From positions 1,844,501 to 1,908,500 of the forward strand of contig NZ_CP016634.1 in the NCBI RefSeq assembly GCF_002741075.1: a stretch of DNA of 64,000 nt, given 5' to 3'. How positions within the stretch are numbered: position 1 is the first letter of the stretch; every line of letters begins with the position of its first letter. This document shows, piece after piece, positions 10,789-18,467 of the stretch. A program made the position numbers and the translations under genes. The DNA is from Pseudomonas putida (lineage in GTDB: Bacteria; Pseudomonadota; Gammaproteobacteria; Pseudomonadales; Pseudomonadaceae). The notes below the pieces were generated by a model that saw nothing but the letters and a program-made list of their open reading frames with translations, was not told the DNA's origin and ran no database searches.

Positions 10789-11616
10789 ATGACCCTCTCC
10801 AGCAGCGAAATCTGGCGCGACCCGGCCCTGCCCTTCGTGGAAAGCCGGCGCGCCTGTCATAGCCGGGCCTGTTACAAGGCCCATAGCCATCCGACGTTTT
10901 CCATCGGTGCGGTAGATACGGGTTTCAGCTGGTTTACCGGCGCGGGTGACGGCCAGGCGCGGCTGACGCCCGGCACCTTGGTGCTGGTCCCGGCGCAGCG
11001 GGTGCATGCCTGCAATCCCGAACCGGGCCAAGCGTGGAGCTACCAGATGGTGCATGTGGATGCGCAGTGGCTGGGCCGACTGAGACTGGAGTCGGGAGTG
11101 AGCGCTGCCGAGCCCGGCGCGCCCGCGCGTATCACGCGCTCGGTTGAGGTGTATCGTCAGTTCTGCCAGCTCAATGCGCTGTTGTTCTCCGAAACGGACG
11201 CATCGCAGAAGGAAGCCGCGTTGGTGGCCTTCATCGGCGACCACGACTTTGCCGCGCATACGACGCTAGATGCAGCCCCGGCACCGGTCTTGAGCACGCC
11301 TGCCCTGCGCGAGCTGATTGCCATGCTGCAGACCTGCGAGCTGGCCGAGATCAGCCTGGCGCATCTGGCCAGGCACGCGGGGTTGGGGCGTTACCAACTG
11401 ATTCGGGCGTTCCGGGCCGCAACGGGGCTGACACCGCATGCCTACCTGCTCAATGAGCGGGTCAACCGGGCGCGAGGCTTGCTCGGTAAAGGTCAGGACC
11501 TTGCGCAGGTGGCCTATCGCTTGGGCTTTGCCGACCAGAGCCATTTCCAGCGAGTGTTCAAGGCGCACACGGGCTTGACCCCAGGGCAATATCGACACGG
11601 CGCGGCTGGCAGATAA
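10789..11616 (+). CDS. AraC-family transcriptional regulator
   Basis: 275 residues. The N-terminal half is an AraC_binding-type cupin (HSRACYKAHSHPTFSIGAVD), and the C-terminal about 100 residues carry two helix-turn-helix motifs (LAHLARHAGLGRYQLIRAFR, then VAYRLGFADQSHFQRVFKAH, ending TGLTPGQYR). This layout is common in regulators of LysE exporter genes, and it lies divergent from one at 10032-10655 and upstream of another at 11885. The effector is unknown. Confidence 0.88.
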   Translation: MTLSSSEIWRDPALPFVESRRACHSRACYKAHSHPTFSIGAVDTGFSWFTGAGDGQARLTPGTLVLVPAQRVHACNPEPGQAWSYQMVHVDAQWLGRLRLESGVSAAEPGAPARITRSVEVYRQFCQLNALLFSETDASQKEAALVAFIGDHDFAAHTTLDAAPAPVLSTPALRELIAMLQTCELAEISLAHLARHAGLGRYQLIRAFRAATGLTPHAYLLNERVNRARGLLGKGQDLAQVAYRLGFADQSHFQRVFKAHTGLTPGQYRHGAAGR

Positions 11617-11651
11617 GTCGGCGAACCGAACCATCGCTTTCACCTCTGTAG

Positions 11652-11693
11652 AATCGGGTTTACCCGCGAACACCGGCACAACCGGTGCCACTC
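11652..11693. repeat. REP-like repeat
   Basis: Contains GGGTTTACCCGCG followed by the hairpin ACCGGCACAACCGGT. It lies in the 268-bp space between the AraC gene and the second LysE gene, which otherwise shows no gene. Confidence 0.5.
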
Positions 11694-11884
11694 ACCGTGC
11701 GAGCTGCTTCGCGGCGGTTTCAACGCCTCGATACCCCCCACAGATTTTTGTGCTGCTCTCAAACACCGCCGTACCTGGGAAAGCGGTGCCCCGCGGTCTG
11801 GCGCGTGCGCCATGCAATTATCTTCAATACCGCCCAGGGCTTGGGGCGACAGACTGCGGCTTTCCTTGCCACAGAAGCCTCGCC

Positions 11885-12496
11885 ATGGAGCAATTTCTCG
11901 TCGTCGCCGCTGCACACTTTTTGGCCCTGCTCTCCCCGGGCCCTGATTTCTTCCTCGTCGCTCGCGCTTCGGCCAGCGCTGGCTGGCGTACCGCGAGCGG
12001 TGCGTGCCTGGGCATCGCCCTGGCCAACGGCGTATTCATCGCCATGGCCTTTACCGGGGTTTCCATCCTGCGTGAGGGCAGCGCGCTGTTCATCGCCTTG
12101 CAACTGGCCGGCTGCGCCTACTTGCTGTACATCGGTGGACTATTCCTGCGCCATGCCGGGCACAGCAGCCTGCTATCGGCTGAGGTCGGCGTGGGGCATG
12201 GTTGGGTGAAAAACCTGGGGGTGGGCTTCACCTCGGGCATCCTCAATCCGAAGAACGCACTGTTCTACGCCAGCCTGGCGAGCATGCTCGCGGCCAGCAG
12301 TGCAACCTGGAAACTGGCCTATGGTGTGTGGATGTTCACTCTCGTGCTGGTCTGGGACCTACTGGTCGCCTTGGCGATTGGCAATCGGCGCGTGCTGCGG
12401 CGCTTCGGCCAAGCATTGCCGTGGCTGGAGCGTGCCTCGGGTGTGTTGTTGATCCTGCTGGCCAGCGCAGTGCTCATGCGCCTGATCTGGGGTTGA
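11885..12496 (+). CDS. LysE/RhtB-family exporter
   Basis: 203-residue membrane protein with the signature LLSPGPDFFLVARASAS near residue 16 and six hydrophobic segments (last one VLLILLASAVLMRLIWG). The ATG at 11885 places the first hydrophobic segment at the N-terminus. The C-terminal 23 bases overlap the convergent phosphatase gene. Being 270 bp downstream of the AraC gene, it could share that regulator. Substrate unknown. Confidence 0.85.
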   Translation: MEQFLVVAAAHFLALLSPGPDFFLVARASASAGWRTASGACLGIALANGVFIAMAFTGVSILREGSALFIALQLAGCAYLLYIGGLFLRHAGHSSLLSAEVGVGHGWVKNLGVGFTSGILNPKNALFYASLASMLAASSATWKLAYGVWMFTLVLVWDLLVALAIGNRRVLRRFGQALPWLERASGVLLILLASAVLMRLIWG

Positions 12497-13169
12497 TCAC
12501 GGTCAGCGTCCGAAGGTCCACCACGCTGAAAAAGCCGCTGGCCCAACCGCCGGTGTCCAGGTGCCAGACGTTGCCCAGCTGCTTGACCCGCAGGACCGGT
12601 GTATGACCGACCAGCAAGGCCCGCAAGCCGCGGACCGGTTCGGTGTCGCCCTCACGCAGGCGCCGCCGTGACCATTGGCAGACTTCCCGCACTTCTGGAT
12701 CGTCCATGGCCTCCAGAAAGGCCTTGAGCGTTGACCATTCGGGGAAAGGGCTATCAGCGTGCAAAAGGCCGATCAGCCCAAGAGACGTCTGCACTTCGAT
12801 CGCCAAAGGCATCTGCGCAAAGCCTTCGACATAGCGTTGCTGCTCCGCGCGCGGAAGATCGAGAAACCATGCACCACCGGCAGAACGGTACATCTCCAGA
12901 TCGACCCTGCCACCCCGCAGGTGGGCGATGGCGAGCGCCTCGTGATTGCCCTGCACCGCGTGGAACCAGGGTTGCGCCAGCCAGTCCAGCGCCCGTTCGC
13001 TGGCTGGCCCACGGTCCACCAGGTCGCCGACGCTGAACAGCCGATCGACTTCAGGATCGAAACCCACCTCATCCAAACAGCGCTGCAACCGGTCGAAATG
13101 GCCATGGATGTCGCCCACGGCCAGATCGCGGCCACGGGTATTGGCAGTCACCCGCCGAAAACGGCTCAT
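12474..13169 (-). CDS. Metallophosphatase (PrpA/ApaH-like serine/threonine or dinucleoside phosphatase)
   Basis: 231-residue calcineurin-like phosphoesterase. All metal-binding blocks are visible in order: GDIHGH (about 19-24), GDLVDRGP (about 48-55), GNHE (about 74-77) and, near the end, GHTP with a final H in VWHLDTGG. These are the blocks of bacterial PPP phosphatases (PrpA/B) and of diadenosine tetraphosphatase; sequence alone does not choose between them. The ATG at 13169 is preceded by GAGG at suitable distance; a second ATG three codons upstream is possible. Confidence 0.82.
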   Translation of the reverse strand: MSRFRRVTANTRGRDLAVGDIHGHFDRLQRCLDEVGFDPEVDRLFSVGDLVDRGPASERALDWLAQPWFHAVQGNHEALAIAHLRGGRVDLEMYRSAGGAWFLDLPRAEQQRYVEGFAQMPLAIEVQTSLGLIGLLHADSPFPEWSTLKAFLEAMDDPEVREVCQWSRRRLREGDTEPVRGLRALLVGHTPVLRVKQLGNVWHLDTGGWASGFFSVVDLRTLTVINPRSGA

Positions 13170-13247
13170 TGCACCCATCCTCTGCTGCTGTGCCAGCGAC
13201 AGGCGTAAAATAGTGGGGCGAATCGTCCGTGCCCGTGGAGGTGCATC

Positions 13248-13394
13248 ATGCGTACCACCCTCGCCTGAGTCTTGTTGATGCTGCTGGCTTCCAACAGCAT
13301 GGCACAAGGCGCACCGACCGCGCAGGTCGACGTGCATTTCGATCAACCCGAGCGATTTCGCGATGCCAGTCTCGACAGCCACGGGGTGGTCTGA
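13248..13394 (+). pseudogene. Remnant of a small secreted protein (DUF3016-like) with stop codon in the signal peptide
   Basis: The frame reads MRTTLA, then TGA, then VLLMLLASNSMAQGAPTAQV and on to FDQPERFRDASLDSHGVV before a second TGA. Ignoring the first stop, this is a normal signal peptide with an AxA-type site followed by a start resembling DUF3016 proteins (pattern 'V.V.F.xPE.F.DA'). Full-length family members are about 170 residues, so the C-terminal three quarters are missing as well. A GTGGAGG ribosome site precedes the ATG. Family assignment is from memory and moderate. Confidence 0.5.
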
Positions 13395-13450
13395 GCGCAC
13401 CGGCCGATAGTATCCTCGCCTTTTTCGCTTTATCCATGGATGGACTCGCC

Positions 13451-14194
13451 ATGAAGCTGTGCGCTGTACAACTGGCCTCCCGTAGGGGCGACCTGCCTGG
13501 CAATCTGGAGCGTCATCGCTATTGCGTCGAACAGGCGATTGCACGAGGGGCGCAACTGGTGGTGTTCCCCGAACTGTCCTTGACCGGCTATGAACCCACC
13601 CTGGCCCGTCAACTGGCACAGCCGTCGGACACTTCGCTGCTCGATCCACTGCAAGCGCTCTGTGACCGCCATGGCATTGCGGTGGCCGTGGGCCTGCCGT
13701 TGCTGACCCCCAGGGGGATATGCATTGGCCTGCCGATCCTGCGCCCCGCCGCCCCGCCACATTTTTATGCCAAGCAGCGCCTGCACGATGACGAACTACC
13801 GTTCTTCATCGCAGGCGAGCAGCCCCTGGTGTTCACGCTGGGCAACCAGCGCATCGCACCGGCCATCTGCTATGAGTCGATGTTCATCGAACATGCCGAG
13901 CTCGCCCGGTCAGCGGGGGCGGATATCTATATGGTCAGCGTGGCCAAGACAACCAAGGGCATCGACGAAGGTTTCCGGCACTACCCGGACGTTGCCCGGC
14001 GCCTGGGCATGCCGGTGTTGCTCGCCAACTGCGTGGGGCCGGCCGACACCTTCGTCGGTGCCGGCCATTCCGCGGCCTGGGACCCTCAAGGGAATGTGTT
14101 GGCATCGCTGGACGAGCAGGTCCAGGGGCTGGTGCTGCTCGACACCACGTCAATGACTGCTCAAGCGTTACCGCTGGATGCGCTGGCGACATGA
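13451..14194 (+). CDS. Carbon-nitrogen hydrolase (nitrilase superfamily amidase)
   Basis: 247-residue nitrilase-fold enzyme. The catalytic triad is complete: Glu in FPELSLTGYEP (about residue 42), Lys in YAKQRLHDDE (about 110), Cys in AICYESMF (about 140). The protein is short and single-domain, like the omega-amidase/predicted amidohydrolase group; the substrate is not predictable. Several upstream start codons are possible; the ATG at 13451 gives KLCAVQLAS, the standard first strand. Its stop overlaps the next small gene by ATGA. Confidence 0.87.
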   Translation: MKLCAVQLASRRGDLPGNLERHRYCVEQAIARGAQLVVFPELSLTGYEPTLARQLAQPSDTSLLDPLQALCDRHGIAVAVGLPLLTPRGICIGLPILRPAAPPHFYAKQRLHDDELPFFIAGEQPLVFTLGNQRIAPAICYESMFIEHAELARSAGADIYMVSVAKTTKGIDEGFRHYPDVARRLGMPVLLANCVGPADTFVGAGHSAAWDPQGNVLASLDEQVQGLVLLDTTSMTAQALPLDALAT

Positions 14195-14409
14195 AATACC
14201 TGATCACAGTGCTGGTCTGCTACGCCTGCGCTCATGGCAGGCTGGCCGAAATGGCCGAAGGGTTGCGCCACCGAGCGGACGCCCCGACACCTGGCGAGTT
14301 CCTGCGCGAAGCACAACCCCACGCTCGGCGCGCCCACCGGCAGTACAGCCTGGTGGTCGGGACGGTGGCAGCAGTGCTCGGTTGCCTGATCGTGCTCTGG
14401 GTGGGCTGA
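14191..14409 (+). CDS. Small membrane protein of unknown function
   Basis: 72 residues beginning MKYLITVLVCYACAHGRLAE, with a hydrophilic middle and a C-terminal membrane helix (SLVVGTVAAVLGCLIVLWVG). The ATG overlaps the stop of the amidase gene (ATGA), which supports translation by coupling. Unrecognised; it could also be a chance frame, since both ends lie in high-GC sequence. Confidence 0.45.
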   Translation: MKYLITVLVCYACAHGRLAEMAEGLRHRADAPTPGEFLREAQPHARRAHRQYSLVVGTVAAVLGCLIVLWVG

Positions 14410-14415
14410 ACGGGC

Positions 14416-14916
14416 TCAGAGATCCAGCGCCAGGCTCTCTCGCCCTTCCAGGGCCAGCAGGTACTGTTTGGCCTGCAGTCCGCCGGCAAAACCGGTCAAG
14501 CTGCCGGAAGCGCCAATCACCCGGTGGCACGGGGCGATGATTGAAATCGGGTTGCGCCCGTTGGCCGCCCCCACCGCCCGAACAGCGCTTGGGTTGCCGA
14601 TCTGCCGGGCGATATCGCTGTAGCTGCGCGTTTGCCCGAAGGGGATGGTCAGCAACGCTGCCCAGACCTGGCGCTGGAAATCCGTGCCAACGAAATCCAA
14701 CGGCAGCTCGAAGCCCCGGCGACAGCCGGCAAAATACTCGTTCAACTGGCGCGCCGTCTCCCGCAGCGTAGGGTGCCCATCGTCCCGGTGCAGTTCACCC
14801 AGGCGGACACGATTCTCCCGCTCCTGCTCCCACAACACCGCAGCCAGGCTATCGCCTCGCGCGACCAGGGTGAGGGTTCCAACGGGTGACTGCATGAAGG
14901 AAAACGCGCTGGACAC
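14416..14916 (-). CDS. ogt: Methylated-DNA--protein-cysteine methyltransferase
   Basis: 166-residue O6-alkylguanine-DNA alkyltransferase. The alkyl-acceptor motif PCHRVIG is present, preceded by NPISIIA and by the helix-turn-helix arginine-finger region GQTRSYSDIARQIGNPSAVRAVG. It repairs O6-methylguanine by irreversible transfer to the Cys. The GTG at 14916 gives MSSAFSFMQSPVGTLTL, with the few residues normally found before the SPVG strand; ATG at 14895 is the alternative. No strong ribosome site is seen for either. Confidence 0.9.
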   Translation of the reverse strand: MSSAFSFMQSPVGTLTLVARGDSLAAVLWEQERENRVRLGELHRDDGHPTLRETARQLNEYFAGCRRGFELPLDFVGTDFQRQVWAALLTIPFGQTRSYSDIARQIGNPSAVRAVGAANGRNPISIIAPCHRVIGASGSLTGFAGGLQAKQYLLALEGRESLALDL

Positions 14917-15196
14917 GGTAGGTGCTCGCTTGGAAAAACCGATGTGGGGCACTCTACCCTCCGAGGCTACCCGGTGCATCCGCTTTCTTGCTCGAAGCGT
15001 CCACGCGCACTAGTCATTCCACATATCTGTAACTGCATCAGACAATTACACGCGCAAAATGCGCACCGCCTGGAAACTGGCACATACCAAAGCGATAGCT
15101 ATTCTGGGATATACACAGTGTTTGTTCTTGCCGGATCATCGGAAGACTGGCCCAAGGCAAACCGCAACCATCCGCATGCCGATAGACGTGGCCGCC

Positions 15197-15523
15197 ATGG
15201 CTGAGTTTCTGCGTCAATGCTGGTTTCTGCTGCTAAGCCTCTACCAGACCATTCAAAGTCATGGGCTGGTCGGTTGTGTGGTCGCATTCATCCTGGCGAT
15301 ACTGCTGAGCAAGGTCGGCAGCTGGCTCACGGGGCGCGCCGAGCGTTTCACCGGCACCGTGCAGAACGGCTATGGGGACCAGCATCATCACCCGGCCATT
15401 GAAGGCACGGCCAAAAGCTGGGCGCGTCGCTTGGTGGGGACACTGGTGCAAATAGCGGCGGGGATACTGTTTCTGGTCGCCATGATTGCCACGGCGAATG
15501 TGCTTCTGTACGGGCATTCGTGA
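15197..15523 (+). CDS. Two-helix membrane protein of unknown function
   Basis: 108 residues from MAEFLRQCWF with two predicted membrane segments (LVGCVVAFILAILLSKVGSWL and LVGTLVQIAAGILFLVAMIA) joined by a polar loop containing HHH. ATG at 15176 would add seven residues. A strong stem-loop directly follows the stop codon. No family recognised; the start is uncertain because no clear ribosome site is present. Confidence 0.5.
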   Translation: MAEFLRQCWFLLLSLYQTIQSHGLVGCVVAFILAILLSKVGSWLTGRAERFTGTVQNGYGDQHHHPAIEGTAKSWARRLVGTLVQIAAGILFLVAMIATANVLLYGHS

Positions 15524-15524
15524 T

Positions 15525-15560
15525 GGAAGGTCGCCGTCTGCCCTAAGACGGTGACCTTCC
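15525..15560 (+). terminator. 15-bp stem-loop after the membrane-protein gene
   Basis: GGAAGGTC-G-CCGTCT pairs with AGACGG-T-GACCTTCC around a six-base loop, including one G-T pair. It starts two bases after the stop codon at 15523 and separates two convergent genes. No T-tract follows. Confidence 0.6.
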
Positions 15561-15576
15561 CAATGCGCCTAATACA

Positions 15577-15903
15577 TCAACGTCCAGAGCAAACGGCCAC
15601 AACCGCGAGCTTGGCGTTGCGCCCGCTGGACTGCAACGCAGGCTCGCTTGCCACTCTTCTGGCACGCCCGACACCCCAGGCCAGTGCCCGGGTCATCGAT
15701 TCGCCTGGACGCGAGTCGAACGCCTCCTCATGCAAGGCCATGCCGGACGGCGCGTAGAGACCGATGAACATCTGCGTGGCACCGGTTCGAGACAATCGAA
15801 CCTGCACGTCAATACACGAGCCGCTGTCGAGTGTTTCGTCATGCGTTCGATGATGGAGAGTGGGGTCTGCCCAAGACCAGAACACGTCACCGCGAATTCT
15901 CAT
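15577..15903 (-). CDS. Pseudomonas-type small conserved protein of unknown function
   Basis: 108 residues from MRIRGDVFWSW. The central and C-terminal part (EEAFDSRPGESMTRALAWG) resembles a group of short proteins of unknown function that occur in several copies in Pseudomonas genomes. No signal peptide or membrane segment. The tail beyond GVGRARRVASEP is unusual and may be a frame extension. Start chosen at the ATG that gives the family-like N-terminus. Confidence 0.5.
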   Translation of the reverse strand: MRIRGDVFWSWADPTLHHRTHDETLDSGSCIDVQVRLSRTGATQMFIGLYAPSGMALHEEAFDSRPGESMTRALAWGVGRARRVASEPALQSSGRNAKLAVVAVCSGR

Positions 15904-16032
15904 GCCGCCTCCTACGACTTTAGTCTTATGTGTGTTGGTAGTGGCACCATAGCGGATGCGTGCCAGCACGCAACCGCGTTCGACGGACAGAGGGATAGAA
16001 TCGGACAACCGGTGCAGCACCTACCGTGGAGG

Positions 16033-16248
16033 TCAGGAAGAGTCCGAGGTTTTGTCGCTCCCAGGTTCAAGCAACGATTCGGCGAACGCCATCCAATCCT
16101 CGAACGCCTTGCGGTGTGCCTGGCACATCCCCTTCCAGTCGGCGCCTCCCACACGACCGTAGGCAATCTGGTTCATGGTCGAGGAAGTCAGCGAATCGAG
16201 TTCTCTCAAGAGGTGGTAGGCGCGGTAGCGCTGTTCTCTTTCAGGCAT
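16033..16248 (-). CDS. Small hypothetical protein
   Basis: 71 residues from MPEREQRYRAYHLL, mostly helical and charged, ending in a Ser/Asp-rich tail. GGAAG lies eight bases before the chosen ATG; an upstream ATG at 16272 adds eight residues. No family recognised. Codon composition agrees with neighbouring genes, which favours it being real. Confidence 0.45.
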   Translation of the reverse strand: MPEREQRYRAYHLLRELDSLTSSTMNQIAYGRVGGADWKGMCQAHRKAFEDWMAFAESLLEPGSDKTSDSS

Positions 16249-16398
16249 GGCTTTGTCTTCCAGCTTTTGCACGACAGGGCAAATACGAAGCCTTTTAATG
16301 GATTTTTGCGGCTTCCTGGGTCTGGACCTTCACCTGCCCGAAAAGGTTCGGGCCGCATGGTGAGTCATTCGTCAAAAACCAGTAGCCCATCCCGCGAA

Positions 16399-16704
16399 TC
16401 ACGAACGGGTGCGAATCACGCCACTGATCGCCCACCCCGCGAACACGAAGAAGGCGTCGAGGTAGAACAACCCTTGATAGTTGGGCAGCACGGTTTCGCC
16501 AGCGAGTGCGGGAGTAGGCGCAACGATGGCATGGATGCCGTTGGGGATCACCGCCAGGAGCACCAAGGCTGCATAGGTGGCGAGGCGAAGCACGCTCGTT
16601 CGCTCGATGGAGGCTTCGGCCAGTTTCAAGCCAAAAAAGGCGATAACAGCTGCCACCGGCAGTACCCAGATATGCGTTGGCAGACTGAAGAACACCTCGG
16701 CCAT
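16399..16704 (-). CDS. Small membrane protein, hypothetical
   Basis: 101 residues from MAEVFFSLPTHIWVLPV with three hydrophobic segments: WVLPVAAVIAFFGLKLA, LATYAALVLLAVIPNGI and LFYLDAFFVFAGWAISG. An upstream ATG at 16758 would add 18 mostly polar residues. Not recognised. It lies in the accessory stretch before the AT-rich secreted-protein gene. Confidence 0.45.
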   Translation of the reverse strand: MAEVFFSLPTHIWVLPVAAVIAFFGLKLAEASIERTSVLRLATYAALVLLAVIPNGIHAIVAPTPALAGETVLPNYQGLFYLDAFFVFAGWAISGVIRTRS

Positions 16705-17136
16705 CAAGCTTTTCGTTCCCACGGTTAGACCTTTTCGTTGAAAGGCCGAATTATCCATTGGCCGACGGCTTCGTGACCAGGCCGAGCGTGTTCATGCTGA
16801 TGATTCCGCAGGATCCAGGGGATGAGCTGATTGCCCCTATGGACATTCGTGATTGCCAAACCGGGCCCTCACCATGTCGCATCCGTCACGCCTCAGGGCG
16901 CGACGGCTTGGCCAAGGATACGGCGCAGTTACTTCATTTGCCCTGCCGAATCTATGGGTAGCACAAAGGTATTTGGTGATGGCCACAGAAAAGGTGTCTC
17001 TATACTGAAGATTCCAGGGTGCTCGGAATAGCTGAACGCATGAAACAGACGAAGCATTTTTCGGGCCGTTTTCGAAATGAGGGTTTGCGGAGTGACCGAA
17101 AACTTTCGGAATCTACCAAGCCACAAGGACCTAAAA
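16705..17136. other. Gene-free stretch
   Basis: About 430 bp between two hypothetical genes. Short open frames occur on both strands but none has a family-like sequence or a ribosome site. The right-hand third becomes AT-richer and probably holds the promoter of the following gene. Confidence 0.4.
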
Positions 17137-17697
17137 ATGAAAAAAAATCACGAATACCCAGCGCCTAGATTAAAACTAAAAGTCTCAACTTCATTACTAC
17201 TCATGACTGTCGCAACGCTTGCAATTGCCGAGTGCAATATTGACTTCCCAGATAGGAAAAGCATCGATGTATGTGAGTACAAAACAGATACACTGCGACA
17301 ATCCACCCCTAAGGCAACAATCGGAGACGTAACCGGAACGGTAATCTACATATGCAGCTTCAAAGCACTACATGATTACAAGACTTCTGAGCTCTTCACC
17401 ATTTGGAGCACAAGGAGCAAGGGTCGTTATTTGGTAGAGAATAGTGGTAGCCAGGCAAATCCACGGGAAGCATTCCTAGTAAAGGGGTTTGGCACTCCGA
17501 CGAAGGGAGATTTTTCTATCACTTTCCGAGACGGTGTCCGCGTAACCGTCACCTCGAATGGCTGGGGAACAACCAGCCTTGATCACATCGCCAATAAAAA
17601 TAGTCTTTATGGCGCAACTTCTAACGAACCCAGCAAAGCCGGAGGCTCATGTAAAAGAGCGGGAAACATTACGGCCCAATTTATTGTGACGGAATAA
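17137..17697 (+). CDS. AT-rich gene for a secreted protein of unknown function
   Basis: 186 residues. The N-terminus has a charged start, a hydrophobic core (STSLLLMTVATLAIAE) and a likely cleavage after AIA, so the product is exported. The mature part has several cysteines (ECNIDF, DVCEYK, YICSF, SCKRAG), suggesting disulphides, and is rich in beta-type sequence with a C-terminal AQFIVTE strand. No family recognised. Base composition and codon use (many AAA, ATA, ACA codons) differ sharply from the flanking genes, a sign of recent horizontal transfer. Confidence 0.65.
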   Translation: MKKNHEYPAPRLKLKVSTSLLLMTVATLAIAECNIDFPDRKSIDVCEYKTDTLRQSTPKATIGDVTGTVIYICSFKALHDYKTSELFTIWSTRSKGRYLVENSGSQANPREAFLVKGFGTPTKGDFSITFRDGVRVTVTSNGWGTTSLDHIANKNSLYGATSNEPSKAGGSCKRAGNITAQFIVTE

Positions 17698-17729
17698 TCC
17701 AGCGCGCTGTTCACCGTTGACGATTACAT

Positions 17730-17764
17730 ACAGCTGCAGTAAATATTGCAAAACCTGCAGCTGT
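17730..17764 (+). terminator. Perfect 10-bp inverted repeat
   Basis: ACAGCTGCAG and CTGCAGCTGT around a 15-base AT-rich loop, 32 bp after the stop of the AT-rich gene. A likely transcript-end hairpin; no T-tract follows. Confidence 0.45.
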
Positions 17765-17773
17765 CGTTCCTGG

Positions 17774-18133
17774 TTACTGCCCCTTCTGAACAGGCGCCCC
17801 GGCTTGAACGGCCTGACGTGCCAGCTTTTTACATCTCACCAAAACTAGCGCGACAGTTCGAAGAGGCCAGCATGACCGAGCTGAAGCCTGATCCAGGTGA
17901 CAAGGTGGTCTGGCCTTGACCTGCAGCCTGGCAACGGCCTCAGCCTGCGCGTCACTGATCTCGCGGATGGCATCACTTACATTCGGATGGTCGACAACAC
18001 GAAGAGCATTACCGCCCAGCAGTAATGCGGTGGCACGGTCAACGAGCCCCTTCTCGTCCAAGCCGTCGAACTTCGCTGCACCGATAACCGCAACCAGCGC
18101 TTGCTCCAGAGCAACCTCACGATTTGTCGCCAT
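17774..18133 (-). CDS. Phage-like hypothetical protein, C-terminal part possibly frameshifted
   Basis: 119 residues from MATNREVALEQALVAVIGAA. The first about 70 residues form a helical protein similar in style to small prophage-borne proteins in Pseudomonas. After VARLQV the sequence changes to a Cys/Arg/Pro-rich run that looks like a shifted frame, so the functional part may end early. It lies in the region with an integrase remnant and an IS, consistent with prophage or island debris. Confidence 0.4.
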   Translation of the reverse strand: MATNREVALEQALVAVIGAAKFDGLDEKGLVDRATALLLGGNALRVVDHPNVSDAIREISDAQAEAVARLQVKARPPCHLDQASARSCWPLRTVALVLVRCKKLARQAVQAGAPVQKGQ

Positions 18134-18215
18134 ACCCCCTCCTTGATCCGGCCCCATGCCGGTCACCCGCAATACCTCATATCGCCAAAAGCGCCAACTC
18201 TCGGAGCTCAAATTC

Positions 18216-18467
18216 TCAAGGGTCAACAGCGCCATCACTTTGTATTACGGGACTCGGCACAGTTGGTGATGGAGTAGTGTCATATGTAGTGCTATTTAAA
18301 TATGGCAGCTCCGCCTTAATTAGCTCATAAGCTTTCTCCCGAAGCTCACGTTTTTGTTGTGCATAATCTTGGGGCGAAATGAACCCATTGAAGCGGTCTA
18401 TGCAGAGATCAGAAAGACCGTCTCGAAGAAACTGGACACCCTGCGTACGTCTAAATAGTTGCTTCAT
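18216..18467 (-). CDS. Small SHOCT-like protein next to the IS end
   Basis: 83 residues from MKQLFRRTQGVQFLRDG. The middle contains RFNGFISPQDYAQQKRELRE, resembling the short C-terminal SHOCT helix-pair motif ('G.IS.EEY...K..L'). The gene starts right where the IS5-family element begins, so its promoter has probably been replaced by IS sequence. Function unknown. Confidence 0.4.
   Translation of the reverse strand: MKQLFRRTQGVQFLRDGLSDLCIDRFNGFISPQDYAQQKRELREKAYELIKAELPYLNSTTYDTTPSPTVPSPVIQSDGAVDP

Noticed and set aside
15782..15802. GGTTCGAGACAATCGAACC resembling a tRNA T-arm
   Set aside because: No acceptor stem, anticodon arm or CCA-compatible end can be folded around it, and it lies inside a coding frame.
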